Positions 23,408 through 31,873 are shown, counted from the first letter of the stretch. The stretch is DNA of 33,921 nt from JAKFDI01 sp044508835 (GCA_044508835.1 JBIQHD010000042.1:1-33921); one strand, 5' to 3'. Notes: a model not told the origin generated them from the sequence alone. Numbers and translations: made by a program.

Positions 23408-25012
23408 TCAGGCCAGCGCGGCCTCGACCTCGCGCACCGCGTCGATCAGCGCCGCGGCCACCGCGCGGGCGCGGCGCGCGGGCAGCGGCGCGGGCGCCAG
23501 CACGCCGCAGTTCATGACGAAGCGCACCGAATCCACCGGCGCCGAGAACGGCACGGCGAAGGCCTCGATCTCCGGCCGGAAGTCGCGCGAGGAGCAGAAC
23601 CCGTGGCGCTCGAACTGCGCCAGCGCGCGCTCCGCGGCGCCGTCGAAGCGGGCGAAGCCGGCCGGGTCGAAGACGCGGATCTGGTTGAGCACCGCCTCGC
23701 GCTCGGCCGGCGCGGCGCGGCACAGCCAGGCGCGGCCCATGGCCGTGGCGAGCATCGGCATCGGCGCGCCGGTGTCCGGCGGCAGCAGGCGGCCGTCGGC
23801 GCGCCACGCGGTCTCCACGTAGATCATGCCGGTCTGGTGATGCAGCCCGAGCGAGACGGCGCCGCCGGTGCGCTGCGACAGGGCGAGCATGGCCGGCCGC
23901 GCCAGCTTGCGCAGCCGCAGGGTGGAGAGCATCGGGTAGGCCGCCGCCAGCGCCGCGGCGCCGAGCCGGTCGCGCGCGGCCTGCGCGTCGCGGCGCAGGT
24001 AGCCGAGCTGGCGCAGCGTGTGGGCGAGCCGCACCACCGTCTGCGGCGACACGCCGAGGCGGCGCGCGAACTCGCGGTTGCCCAGCGCGTCGTCGCCCGG
24101 GCGGAAGCACAGCAGCAGGTCCATGCCGCGCGCCAGCGTGCGCACGAACTGCCGGTCGTGCGGATCGTCGCCCGCGCCCGCCTCGGGCGCCCAGCGCGGC
24201 AGCCGGGCGATGGCGGTGGCCGGCGCCGCGGCGGACTCGGCCCGCCACTCGCGCTCGATGCGGCGCGCCACGCCGAGCAGCCGCGGGCCGATGCGCGACT
24301 CCAGCTCGCCGCGGCGCAGCCGGCGCGCCGCCACGCCGCAGTTGAGCACCAGCCGCTCGCCGCCGAGCTCGATGTCCAGCGGGCGCGCCACCGCATGCAC
24401 GTCGGGCTGCCAGTCGCCGCGCGACAGGCAGAAGCCGCGGCGCCGCAGGTCGGCGCCAGCCTCCTCGACCGCGCCCGCCCAGCGGCGGTGCTGCGCCGGC
24501 TCCGCGGTGCGCAGGCCGTCCAGGATCCGCTCGCGCTGCGCCGGCGGCGCGCTGGCGAGCCAGGCGCGGCCCATGGCGGTCTGCAGCATCGGCAGCGCCG
24601 CGCCCACGTCGGGCAGGAAGGCGGCCGGGTCGTTGCCGCGGCTGGTCTCGACGTAGACCATCCGCCCGCGCTCGCGCATGCCCAGCGACACCGAGGCGCC
24701 CAGTTCGTCCGAGAGCTGCTTCATGGGCAGCCGCGCGAGCCCGCGCACGCCCAGGCCGACCAGCAGCGGGTAGCCCAGCGCCAGCGTCGCCGCGCCGAGC
24801 CGGTAGCGGCGCGTGGCCGCGTCGAACGCGACCAGCCCGCGCGCCGCCAGCGTGTAGGTGAGCCGCGAGACGGTGGCCTTGGACAGGCCGGTGCGCTCGG
24901 CCAGCTGCTTGTTGGTGAGCGCCGCGTGCCCGCGCTCGAAGGCCTCGATCACGGCGATGCCGTGGGCCAGGCTGCTGGCGAAGCGGGGGTCGGGACCAGG
25001 GTCGGGGCGCAC
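23408..25012 (-). CDS. Tandem-duplicated IclR regulator (two IclR units in one chain)
   Basis: 534 residues from a GTG at 25012, twice the usual IclR length of about 260. Unit 1 (about 10-265) has HTH LTNKQLAERTGLSKATVSRL and effector domain with MKQLSDELGASVSLGM and MLQTAMGRAWLAS. Unit 2 (about 285-534) repeats the plan: LGNREFARRLGVSPQTVVRL, MLALSQRTGGAVSLGL, and MLATAMGRAWLCR, with matching RRGFCLSRGDWQP and RHGFCSSRDFRPE. Both HTHs look functional. It is divergent from the Bug receptor-CoA operon, the classic position for its regulator. A covalent dimer able to bind one operator, or two different ligands, is an inference. Confidence 0.9.
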   Translation of the reverse strand: MRPDPGPDPRFASSLAHGIAVIEAFERGHAALTNKQLAERTGLSKATVSRLTYTLAARGLVAFDAATRRYRLGAATLALGYPLLVGLGVRGLARLPMKQLSDELGASVSLGMRERGRMVYVETSRGNDPAAFLPDVGAALPMLQTAMGRAWLASAPPAQRERILDGLRTAEPAQHRRWAGAVEEAGADLRRRGFCLSRGDWQPDVHAVARPLDIELGGERLVLNCGVAARRLRRGELESRIGPRLLGVARRIEREWRAESAAAPATAIARLPRWAPEAGAGDDPHDRQFVRTLARGMDLLLCFRPGDDALGNREFARRLGVSPQTVVRLAHTLRQLGYLRRDAQAARDRLGAAALAAAYPMLSTLRLRKLARPAMLALSQRTGGAVSLGLHHQTGMIYVETAWRADGRLLPPDTGAPMPMLATAMGRAWLCRAAPAEREAVLNQIRVFDPAGFARFDGAAERALAQFERHGFCSSRDFRPEIEAFAVPFSAPVDSVRFVMNCGVLAPAPLPARRARAVAAALIDAVREVEAALA

Positions 25013-25031
25013 GGCGGACAGGGAAAGCCGC

Positions 25032-25048
25032 GTTCAATATAGCGAAAC
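25032..25048. promoter_or_regulatory. Candidate IclR operator GTTCAATATAGCGAAAC
   Basis: An imperfect dyad (GTTC...GAAAC) 20 bp upstream of the tandem-IclR start. On the minus strand it overlaps TATATT, a possible -10 hexamer of that gene, so binding would give autorepression. It lies in the 140-bp divergent gap with the Bug receptor gene. Confidence 0.4.
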
Positions 25049-25129
25049 ATGGCTTGGCCGCGCGCCGGCCGCCGGCTTAACTTGCGGCCGCTCGAGAGAG
25101 ACACGGGCCGGCCGTCCGGCCGCCCCGCA

Positions 25130-25151
25130 CAGGAGACACGCAGGAGACACG
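25130..25151 (+). repeat. 11-bp tandem duplication of the ribosome binding site
   Basis: CAGGAGACACG occurs twice in immediate succession directly before the ATG at 25153, so the Bug receptor message carries two AGGAG sequences, at the normal distance and 11 bases further upstream. This is probably a slippage duplication. Confidence 0.8.
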
Positions 25152-25152
25152 C

Positions 25153-26121
25153 ATGCTCAAGTCACTCACCGCCGCGGCCGCGCTCGCCGCCGCCTTCGCC
25201 CTGCCCCACGCCGCCGCGCAGGACTACCCGTCCAAGCCCATCCGCATGGTGGTGCCCTTCGCGCCCGGCGGCTCGACCGACCTGCTGGCGCGCATCCTCG
25301 CCGACGAGCTGCGCGAGGACCTGGGCCAGCCGGTGCTGGTGGAGAACAAGCCCGGCGCCGGCGGCAACATCGGCGGCGACCTCGTCGCCAAGTCGCCCGC
25401 CGACGGCTACACGCTGCTGATGGCCGCGGCCGGCCCGACCGTCATCAACCCGAGCCTGTACGGCAAGATGACCTTCGACCCGGCGAAGGACCTCGCGCCG
25501 GTCTCGCTGCTGGTGCGCGACCACAACCTGATGGCGGTGAACCCCTCGGTGCCGGCCAAGACGGTGCGCGAGTTCATCGCCTACGCCAAGGCGAACCCCA
25601 AGGCGGTCGCCTTCGGCTCGCCCGGCAACGGCACGCCCGCGCACCTCGGCGGCGAGCTGTTCAACCAGATGGCCGGCACCACCATGCTGCACGTGCCCTA
25701 CAAGGGCAGCGGCCCGGCGGTGAGCGACCTGATCGCCGGCCAGATCAACGTGATGATCGACAACATGCCGGCCCTGCTGCCGCAGGTGAAGGCCGGCCGG
25801 CTGCGCGCGCTGGCGGTGGCCAGCGAGAGCCGGGCCTCGGGCGCGCCCGACATTCCCACCGTCTCCGAGTCGGGCCTGCCCGGCTTCGCGGTCACGGCGT
25901 GGAAGGGCCTGATGGTGCCGGCCGGCACGCCGCCGGCCATCGTCAAGCGGCTCAACGGCGCGCTGGTGAAGGCGCTGGCCAAGCCCGAGGTGCACAAGCG
26001 GCTGGTCGAACTCGGCGCCGAGCCGGTGGCCAGCACCCCGGAGGCCTTCGGCGAGCTGATCGCGCGCGAGACCAAGTCGTGGGGTGCGCTGGTGAAGTCG
26101 ACCGGCGTGCGCATCGACTGA
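25153..26121 (+). CDS. Bug/TctC family substrate-binding protein
   Basis: 322 residues, signal peptide 1-22 (LPHAAA, then QDYPSKPIRM). Bug hallmarks: VVPFAPGGSTDLLARILADE, VENKPGAGGNIGGDLVAKS, PADGYTLLM, LHVPYKGSGPAVSDLIAGQI and KGLMVPAGTPPAIV. It is a periplasmic receptor, probably for an organic acid, and is first in an operon with CoA-activation and acyl-CoA oxidation genes, which suggests its ligand is the carboxylate that the CoA-transferase activates. No membrane transporter subunits are nearby, as is common for Bug proteins. Confidence 0.93.
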   Translation: MLKSLTAAAALAAAFALPHAAAQDYPSKPIRMVVPFAPGGSTDLLARILADELREDLGQPVLVENKPGAGGNIGGDLVAKSPADGYTLLMAAAGPTVINPSLYGKMTFDPAKDLAPVSLLVRDHNLMAVNPSVPAKTVREFIAYAKANPKAVAFGSPGNGTPAHLGGELFNQMAGTTMLHVPYKGSGPAVSDLIAGQINVMIDNMPALLPQVKAGRLRALAVASESRASGAPDIPTVSESGLPGFAVTAWKGLMVPAGTPPAIVKRLNGALVKALAKPEVHKRLVELGAEPVASTPEAFGELIARETKSWGALVKSTGVRID

Positions 26122-26152
26122 GGCGCCGCTTCCCCTCCCGACCGACCACGCC

Positions 26153-27364
26153 ATGACCCCTGCCGACCCCGCCCGCGGCCCGCTGCACGGCCTGCGCATC
26201 CTCGACATGGCCACCGTGGTGGCCGCGCCCTTCGCCGCCACGCTGTGCGCGGACGCCGGCGCCGAAGTCGTCAAGCTGGAGCTGCCCGACGGCAGCGACC
26301 CGCTGCGCACGCTGGCGCCGGTCGAGCCGGAGCACGCGCTGTACTGGAAGGTGCTCAACCGCGGCAAGCGCGGCATCTCGCTGGACGTGCGCACGCCCGA
26401 GGGCCGCGCGCTGTTCCTGCGGCTGATCGAGGACTTCGACGTGCTGGTGGAGAACTTCCGCCCCGGCACGCTGGAGCGCTGGGGCCTGGACGTGCCGACG
26501 CTGCAGCGGCGCAACCCGCGCCTGTCGGTGCTGCGGCTCACGGGCTTCGGGCAGACGGGGCCGTACGCGGGCCGGCCCGGCTTCGCGCGCATCTTCGAAG
26601 CGATGAGCGGCATGGCGCACCTGACCGGCGAGGCCGCGGGCGGCCCGCAGCACATGAACTTCCCGATCGGCGACTCGGTGGCGGGCCTGTTCGGCGCCTT
26701 CGCCATCGCCAGCGTCGCCGCCGAGCGGGCGCGCAACCCCGACGCGCCGGGGCGCGAGATCGACCTGTCGGCCACCGAGGCGCTGCTGCGCGTGCTGGAG
26801 CCGCTGGCGGCCGAGCACGAGCGTCTGGGCGAGGTGCGCGCGCGCGCCGGCGCCCGGGCCACCTACACCGCGCCGTCCAACGTCTACCGCACCCGCGACG
26901 ATGCGTGGATCACGCTCGTCGGCTCGTCCGACGCCACCTGGCGCCGCCTGTGCGAGGCGATGGAACGGCCCGACCTGGCGGCCGACCCGCGCTTCGCCGG
27001 CAACCCGCAGCGCGTGCGCCACCTCGATGCGCTGGACGACATCGTGGCGCGCTGGTGCGCGGGCCTCGACCACGAGGCGCTGGGCGCGCGGCTCGATGCC
27101 CACGGCGTGCCCTTCAGCAAGGTCTATTCGATCGCCGACGTGCTGGACGACCCGCACTTCGCCGAGCGCCGCGCCATCGTGCGCCTGCCCGACGACGAGC
27201 TCGGCTCGCTGCCGGCGCCCGCGGCCGTGCCGCGCTTTTCCGGCCATGCACCGCCGCCGCCGCGCACCGGGCCGCGCGTGGGCCAGCACAACGCCGAGGT
27301 CTACGGCGCGCTCGGGCTGGACGAGGCGCAGCTCGCTTCGCTGCGCGCGGCCCGCGCCATCTAG
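26153..27364 (+). CDS. Family III (CaiB/BaiF) CoA-transferase
   Basis: 403 residues. LRILDMATVVAAPFAATLCADAG (16-38 region) and NRGKRGISLDV are family signatures, FGQTGPYAGRPGFARIFEA follows, and D174 in PIGDSVAGLFGA is the expected catalytic aspartate that forms the aspartyl-CoA thioester. The enzyme transfers CoA between carboxylates. It begins 31 bp after the Bug receptor stop and ends just before the GTG of the first acyl-CoA dehydrogenase, whose AGGAG overlaps its stop codon. Confidence 0.93.
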   Translation: MTPADPARGPLHGLRILDMATVVAAPFAATLCADAGAEVVKLELPDGSDPLRTLAPVEPEHALYWKVLNRGKRGISLDVRTPEGRALFLRLIEDFDVLVENFRPGTLERWGLDVPTLQRRNPRLSVLRLTGFGQTGPYAGRPGFARIFEAMSGMAHLTGEAAGGPQHMNFPIGDSVAGLFGAFAIASVAAERARNPDAPGREIDLSATEALLRVLEPLAAEHERLGEVRARAGARATYTAPSNVYRTRDDAWITLVGSSDATWRRLCEAMERPDLAADPRFAGNPQRVRHLDALDDIVARWCAGLDHEALGARLDAHGVPFSKVYSIADVLDDPHFAERRAIVRLPDDELGSLPAPAAVPRFSGHAPPPPRTGPRVGQHNAEVYGALGLDEAQLASLRAARAI

Positions 27365-27374
27365 GAGCTACATC

Positions 27375-28550
27375 GTGATTCGGGACCCGCAAGCCTTCGA
27401 CGCCACCCTCGCCGCGCTGCGCCGCTTCGTGCGCGAGCGGCTGATCCCGCGCGAGGCCGAGGTGGAGCGGCTGGACGAGGTGCCGGCCGACCTCGTGGCC
27501 GACATGGCGAAGAGCGGCCTCTTCGGCTACTCCATCCCCGAGGAATACGGCGGCGCCGGCATGACGACCGAGGAGCTGGTGCGCGCCGCGATGGAGCTGT
27601 CGCAGGCCTCGGTGGCCTTCCGCGCCCGCGTGGGCACCAACACCGGCATCGGCTCGGAGGCGCTGGTGGCCGACGGCACGACAGCGCAGAAGGCGCGCTA
27701 CCTGCCGCGCCTGGCCAGCGGCGAGCTGACCGGCGCCTTCGCGCTCACCGAGCCCGACGCCGGCTCCGACGCCACGGCGCTGAAGACCACCGCCGTGCGC
27801 GACGGCGACCACTACGTGCTCGACGGCACCAAGTGCTTCATCACCAACGCGCCCATCGCCGGGCTGTTCACCGTGATGGCGCGCACCGACCCCGCTGACC
27901 GCTCGGCGCGGGGCATCACCGCCTTCCTGGTCGAGCGCGGCACGCCGGGGCTCGCCACCGGCGCGCCCTACGCCAAGATGGGCCAGGCCGGCTCGCCGGT
28001 GTCGGAGGTGCACTTCGCCGGCTGCCGCGTGCCGGCCGGGCAGATCGTCGGCGGCGAGGAAGGCCTGGGCCGGGGCTTCAAGACCGCGATGAAGGTGCTC
28101 AACAAGCAGCGCATCCACCTCGCGGCGCTGTGCGTGGGGCCGGCGATCCGCCTGCTCGACGAAGCGGTGGCCTACACCTGCGGGCGGCGCCAGTTCGGCC
28201 AGCCGGTGGCGGGCTTCCAGCTCGTGCAGGCGCTGATCGCCGACTGCCAGACCGAGATCCACGCCGCGCGTGCCCTGGTGCTCGAGACCGCGCGGCAGCG
28301 CGACCTCGGCGAGGACGTGACGCTGCAGGCCTCGATGTGCAAGTACTTCGCCTCCGAGATGTGCGGCCGCGTCGCCGACCGCTGCGTGCAGATGCTGGGG
28401 GGCCTGGGCTTCATCGCCGGCCACCCGGTCGAGCGCTTCTACCGCGACGTGCGCCTGTTCCGGCTGTACGAGGGCACGAGCCAGATCCACCAGCTCAACA
28501 TCGCCAGACGCACCATCGCGCAGGCGGGCTTCGACCTGGGCGAACGATGA
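27375..28550 (+). CDS. Acyl-CoA dehydrogenase (first of pair)
   Basis: 391 residues from a GTG at 27375 with AGGAG 7 bases upstream; no ATG in this frame gives the full N-terminal helix domain. Family motifs: GYSIPEEYGGAGMTTEE, FALTEPDAGSDATALKTTA (flavin-binding), GTKCFITNAP, GRRQFGQPVAGFQLVQ, MLGGLGFIAGHPVERFYRD, and the catalytic base E366 in LYEGTSQIHQLNIAR. It oxidises an acyl-CoA to the 2-enoyl-CoA with FAD, passing electrons to ETF. It overlaps the second dehydrogenase by ATGA. Confidence 0.94.
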   Translation: MIRDPQAFDATLAALRRFVRERLIPREAEVERLDEVPADLVADMAKSGLFGYSIPEEYGGAGMTTEELVRAAMELSQASVAFRARVGTNTGIGSEALVADGTTAQKARYLPRLASGELTGAFALTEPDAGSDATALKTTAVRDGDHYVLDGTKCFITNAPIAGLFTVMARTDPADRSARGITAFLVERGTPGLATGAPYAKMGQAGSPVSEVHFAGCRVPAGQIVGGEEGLGRGFKTAMKVLNKQRIHLAALCVGPAIRLLDEAVAYTCGRRQFGQPVAGFQLVQALIADCQTEIHAARALVLETARQRDLGEDVTLQASMCKYFASEMCGRVADRCVQMLGGLGFIAGHPVERFYRDVRLFRLYEGTSQIHQLNIARRTIAQAGFDLGER

Positions 28551-29740
28551 GCGGTGACGACGCCATCTTCGGCTTCAGCGACGGCCTGCCCGCGCTGCGC
28601 GAGAAGCTGCGCCGCTTCATGGACGACGTGGTGATCCCGCGCGAGCAGCCGTCGATGGCGCACGACCTCGACGCCATCGAGGCCGCCGCCCGCGAGCTGC
28701 GCGCGAAGGCCCGCGACGCCGGCCTCTACGCGCCGCAGCTTCCGCCGCAATGGGGCGGGCTCGGCCTGTCGTGGCGCGACCGCTGCGCGGTGCTGGAGGA
28801 AGCGGGCCGCAGCTTCCTCGGGCCGCTGGCGCTGAACTGCGCGCCGCCCGACCAGCCCAACATGATCAACCTGCTGCAGCTGGGCACGCCCGCGCAGCAG
28901 GCGCGCTACCTGAAGCCGCTGGCCGCGGGCGAGTGCCGCTCGTGCTTCGCGATGACCGAGCCCGACCCCGGCGCGGGCTCCGACCCCTCGATGCTCGCCA
29001 CGCGGGCCCGGCGCGTGCACGACGCGCAGGGCGACGGCTGGGTGATCGAGGGCCGCAAGTGGTTCATCAGCGGCGCCGTCGGCGCGGCCTTCGCCCTCGT
29101 GCTGGCGCAGGCGGACGAGGGCGCGACGCTCTTCATCGTCGACGCCGGCAACCCCGGCTTCCGCGTGCTGCGCGCCATTCCCGGCATCGACGGCTTCCAG
29201 ATCGGCGGCCACGGCGAGATCGAGCTGCGCGCGTGCCGCGTGCCGGCCGACGCGGTGCTGGGCGAGCCCGGCCGCGGCCTCGCCTACGCGCAGGCGCGGC
29301 TGGAGCCGGCGCGGCTGTCGCACTGCATGCGCTTCATCGGCCGCGCCTCGCGCGCGCTCTCGCTGGCCGAGGACTACGTGAACCGGCGCCGCTCCTTCGG
29401 CCGCCCGCTCGCCGACTGGCAGCAGATCCAGGCCATGGTGGCCGACTCGCACATCGACCTGCACGCCGCGCGCCTGATGACCTGGCACGCCGCGGCGCGG
29501 CTCGATGCCGGACAACCCGTGAAGGATGAATCGGCCATGACCAAGGTCTTCGTCTCCGAAGCCGTGTGGCGCGTCGCCGACCGCGCCGCGCAGATGATGG
29601 GCGCGCTCGGCATGTCGGACGACAGCGTCGTCTCGCAGGTGCTGCGCGAGCTGCGGCCCTTCCGCGTCTACGACGGCGCCTCCGAGCTGCACCGCGCGAC
29701 GCTCGGGCGGCGCCTGCTGCGCCGGGGGGCCGCGCAATGA
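28547..29740 (+). CDS. Acyl-CoA dehydrogenase (second of pair, ACAD10/11-like, Asp at base position)
   Basis: 397 residues. Motifs: LYAPQLPPQWGGLGLSWRDR, FAMTEPDPGAGSDPSML, GRKWFISGAVGA, RRRSFGRPLADWQQIQAMV, MMGALGMSDDSVVSQVLREL and VYDGASELHRATLGRR. D376 occupies the usual catalytic glutamate position, typical of the VYDG subgroup related to ACAD10/11 and some FadE proteins acting on hydroxylated or branched acyl-CoAs. It may form a heteromeric enzyme with the preceding subunit. Start codon ATG at 28547 overlaps the previous stop. Confidence 0.92.
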   Translation: MSGDDAIFGFSDGLPALREKLRRFMDDVVIPREQPSMAHDLDAIEAAARELRAKARDAGLYAPQLPPQWGGLGLSWRDRCAVLEEAGRSFLGPLALNCAPPDQPNMINLLQLGTPAQQARYLKPLAAGECRSCFAMTEPDPGAGSDPSMLATRARRVHDAQGDGWVIEGRKWFISGAVGAAFALVLAQADEGATLFIVDAGNPGFRVLRAIPGIDGFQIGGHGEIELRACRVPADAVLGEPGRGLAYAQARLEPARLSHCMRFIGRASRALSLAEDYVNRRRSFGRPLADWQQIQAMVADSHIDLHAARLMTWHAAARLDAGQPVKDESAMTKVFVSEAVWRVADRAAQMMGALGMSDDSVVSQVLRELRPFRVYDGASELHRATLGRRLLRRGAAQ

Positions 29741-30735
29741 GCGATGCCTCGCGCTTCCGGGCTTTCCGGCTGAACCGCGCGGAGGGTGCCGCCGCGCCGG
29801 CGGGCGAATTCGTCGAGCTCGGCCTGGACGACCTCTCGCCCGGCGAGGTGGTGATCCGCGTCGCCTACACCAGCATCAACTACAAGGACGCACTCGCCGC
29901 CGCCGGGCTGAACCAGATCGTGCGCGAGTACCCGCGCATCGGCGGCATCGACCTCACCGGCCGCGTCGAGCAGTCGTCGGACCCGCGCTTCGCGCCGGGC
30001 GACGCGGTGGTGGTGCACGGCTTCGGCATCGGCGTGGACCACGACGGCGGGCACGCCCAGTTCGCGCGCGTGCACGGCGACTGGGTGATGCCGCTGCCCG
30101 AGGGCCTGAGCCTGCGCGAGGCGGCCATCCTCGGCGCCGCGGGCTACACGGCGGCGCTGTGCGTGCACTGGATGGAGCACAACGGGCTGGCCCCGGGCGG
30201 CCTGCCGGTGGCGGTGTCGGGGGCGACCGGCGGCGTGGCCAGCGTCGCCATCGACATCCTCGCCGGGCGCGGCTACGAGGTGGCCGCCATCAGCGGCAAG
30301 GGCGACGAGGATGGCTACCTGAAGGCGCTCGGCGCCGCGCAGGTGCTGGCGCCGTCGGTGGCCGCGCCCACCGGCCGGCCGCTGGACGGCGGGCGCTGGG
30401 CCGGCGCCGTCGATTCGGTCGGCGGCGAGATGCTGGCCTGGCTGCTGCGCAGCGCCGCGCCGGGCGCGGTGGTCACCAGCTTCGGCAACGCCGGCGGCGC
30501 CGAGCTGCACACCACGGTGCTGCCCTTCATCCTGCGCGGCGTGCGCCTCATCGGCATCAACGCCAACAGCCCGATGGCGCTGCGGCGCACCGTGTGGGCG
30601 CGCCTGGCCGGCGACTGCCGGCCGCGCCACCTGGAGCGCATCGCGCAGACGGTGCCCTTCGACGAGCTGCCGGCGGCGATGGCCCGCATGCGGGAGCGGG
30701 CGACGCGGGGGCGGATGGTGGTGGCGATGGGGTGA
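29737..30735 (+). CDS. AcuI/YhdH-type quinone oxidoreductase (probable acryloyl-CoA reductase family)
   Basis: 332 residues, ATG overlapping the previous stop (ATGA). Zinc-free medium-chain reductase with VAYTSINYKDALAAAG, GIDLTGRVEQSSDPRFAPGD, AGYTAALCVHWMEHNGL, NADPH loop VSGATGGVASVAIDILAG and GINANSPM, the YhdH/AcuI pattern. AcuI reduces acryloyl-CoA to propionyl-CoA with NADPH. In this operon it might reduce the enoyl-CoA made by the dehydrogenases or detoxify a side product. It is the last gene before an inverted repeat. Confidence 0.9.
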   Translation: MSDASRFRAFRLNRAEGAAAPAGEFVELGLDDLSPGEVVIRVAYTSINYKDALAAAGLNQIVREYPRIGGIDLTGRVEQSSDPRFAPGDAVVVHGFGIGVDHDGGHAQFARVHGDWVMPLPEGLSLREAAILGAAGYTAALCVHWMEHNGLAPGGLPVAVSGATGGVASVAIDILAGRGYEVAAISGKGDEDGYLKALGAAQVLAPSVAAPTGRPLDGGRWAGAVDSVGGEMLAWLLRSAAPGAVVTSFGNAGGAELHTTVLPFILRGVRLIGINANSPMALRRTVWARLAGDCRPRHLERIAQTVPFDELPAAMARMRERATRGRMVVAMG

Positions 30736-30777
30736 CGCCCATCCGTTCGCACCCACCCTTCGGCCACCCGCAAGAAC

Positions 30778-30840
30778 CCCGTTCGGGCTGAGGTATCGAA
30801 GCCCCTCGCGTTCACCCTTCGATACCTCAGGGCGAACGGG
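30778..30840. repeat. Large inverted repeat between convergent operons
   Basis: The left arm (30778-30801) and right arm (30816-30840) of the CCCGTTCG..CTGAGGTATCGAAG element are reverse complements with two mismatches around a 14-bp loop. It lies between the reductase stop codon and the convergent pmdC stop codon, so it can form a long hairpin in either transcript and may be a bidirectional terminator. The same element occurs as fragments at 3483-3506 and 8635-8707. Confidence 0.8.
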
Positions 30841-30859
30841 TTGGTGAAGCGCGCGTCCC

Positions 30860-31816
30860 TCAACCTGCGGCGTTGAGCTGCTGCTCCAGCTGGTGCAGCA
30901 CCCGGTAGCAAGGCAGCACCTTCGCCACGCTCGCATTCGGCTCGCGCCCCTCGCGAATCGCCGCGAAGAACTCGCGGTCCTGCAGCTCGATGCCGTTCAT
31001 CGACACGTCCACCTTCGACACGTCGATCTTCTCTTCCTTGCCGTTGACGAGGTCGTCGTAGCGCGCGATGTAGGTGCCGTTGTCGCAGATGTAGCGGAAG
31101 AAGGTGCCCAGCGGCCCGTCGTTGTTGAAGCTCAGCGACAGCGTGCAGATCGCACCGGTGCTGCTCTTGAGCTGGATGGACATGTCCATCGCGATGCCCA
31201 GCGCCGGGTGGATCGGCCCCTGCACCGCGTGCGCCTGCACGATCTCGCCGCCGCTCTGGTAGGCGAACAGGTCCACCGTGTGCGCCGCGTGGTGCCACAG
31301 CAGGTGGTCGGTCCAGCTGCGCGGCTGGCCGAGCGCGTTCATGTTGGTGCGGCGGAAGAAGTAGGTCTGCACGTCCATCTGCTGGACCTTGATCTCGCCG
31401 GCGGCGATCTTCTTGTGCAGGTACTGGTGGCTCGGGTTGAAGCGGCGCGTGTGGCCGCACATGGCGACGAGCCCGGTCTGCTTCTGCAGCGCGACCACGG
31501 CCTCGGCGTCGGCCAGGCTGTCGGCCAGCGGGATCTCCACCTGCACGTGCTTGCCGGCCTTCAGGCACTGCAGCGCCTGCTCGGCGTGCATCTGCGTGGG
31601 CGTGCACAGGATGACGGCGTTCACCTCGGGCAGCGCGAGGCTGTCGGCCAGGTCGGTGGCGACGTGGCCGATGCCGTACTTGGCGGCCACCTCCTTGGTC
31701 TTGTCCAGCTCGCGGCCGACGAGCGAGACCATTTCCACGCCGTCGATGTTCTTGATGCCGTCCAGGTGCTTGATGCCGAAGGCGCCGGCACCGGCGAGTG
31801 CGACCTTGATAGTCAT
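30860..31816 (-). CDS. pmdC: 4-carboxy-2-hydroxymuconate-6-semialdehyde dehydrogenase (Gfo/Idh/MocA fold)
   Basis: 318 residues with GAGGGGC before the ATG. A Rossmann nucleotide loop GAGAFG (9-14) and a Gfo/Idh/MocA C-terminal domain are clear. The family's usual EKP is EIP (94-96), with I95 for the Lys. MCGHTRRFNPSHQYLHKKI and HHAAHTVDLFAYQSGG resemble LigC/PmdC. The enzyme oxidises the CHMS hemiacetal to 2-pyrone-4,6-dicarboxylate with NADP+. The neighbours pmdB, pmdA and pmdD give the order known from Comamonas, which makes the assignment firm. A 106-bp gap with a hairpin separates it from pmdB. Confidence 0.92.
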   Translation of the reverse strand: MTIKVALAGAGAFGIKHLDGIKNIDGVEMVSLVGRELDKTKEVAAKYGIGHVATDLADSLALPEVNAVILCTPTQMHAEQALQCLKAGKHVQVEIPLADSLADAEAVVALQKQTGLVAMCGHTRRFNPSHQYLHKKIAAGEIKVQQMDVQTYFFRRTNMNALGQPRSWTDHLLWHHAAHTVDLFAYQSGGEIVQAHAVQGPIHPALGIAMDMSIQLKSSTGAICTLSLSFNNDGPLGTFFRYICDNGTYIARYDDLVNGKEEKIDVSKVDVSMNGIELQDREFFAAIREGREPNASVAKVLPCYRVLHQLEQQLNAAG

Positions 31817-31840
31817 GACAGCCCCTCGTCCGTCGAGTAC

Positions 31841-31873
31841 GCCGGCCGATCCCCCGAGGGGATGCGGGCCGGC
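31841..31873. promoter_or_regulatory. Strong nested stem-loop between pmdB and pmdC
   Basis: Outer arms GCCGGCC (31841-31847) and GGCCGGC (31867-31873) with an inner stem ATCCCC (31849-31854) / GGGGAT (31858-31863). It occupies the only long gap inside the pmd operon, with no T-tract. It probably affects message stability or partial termination, lowering or uncoupling pmdC expression. Confidence 0.55.
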
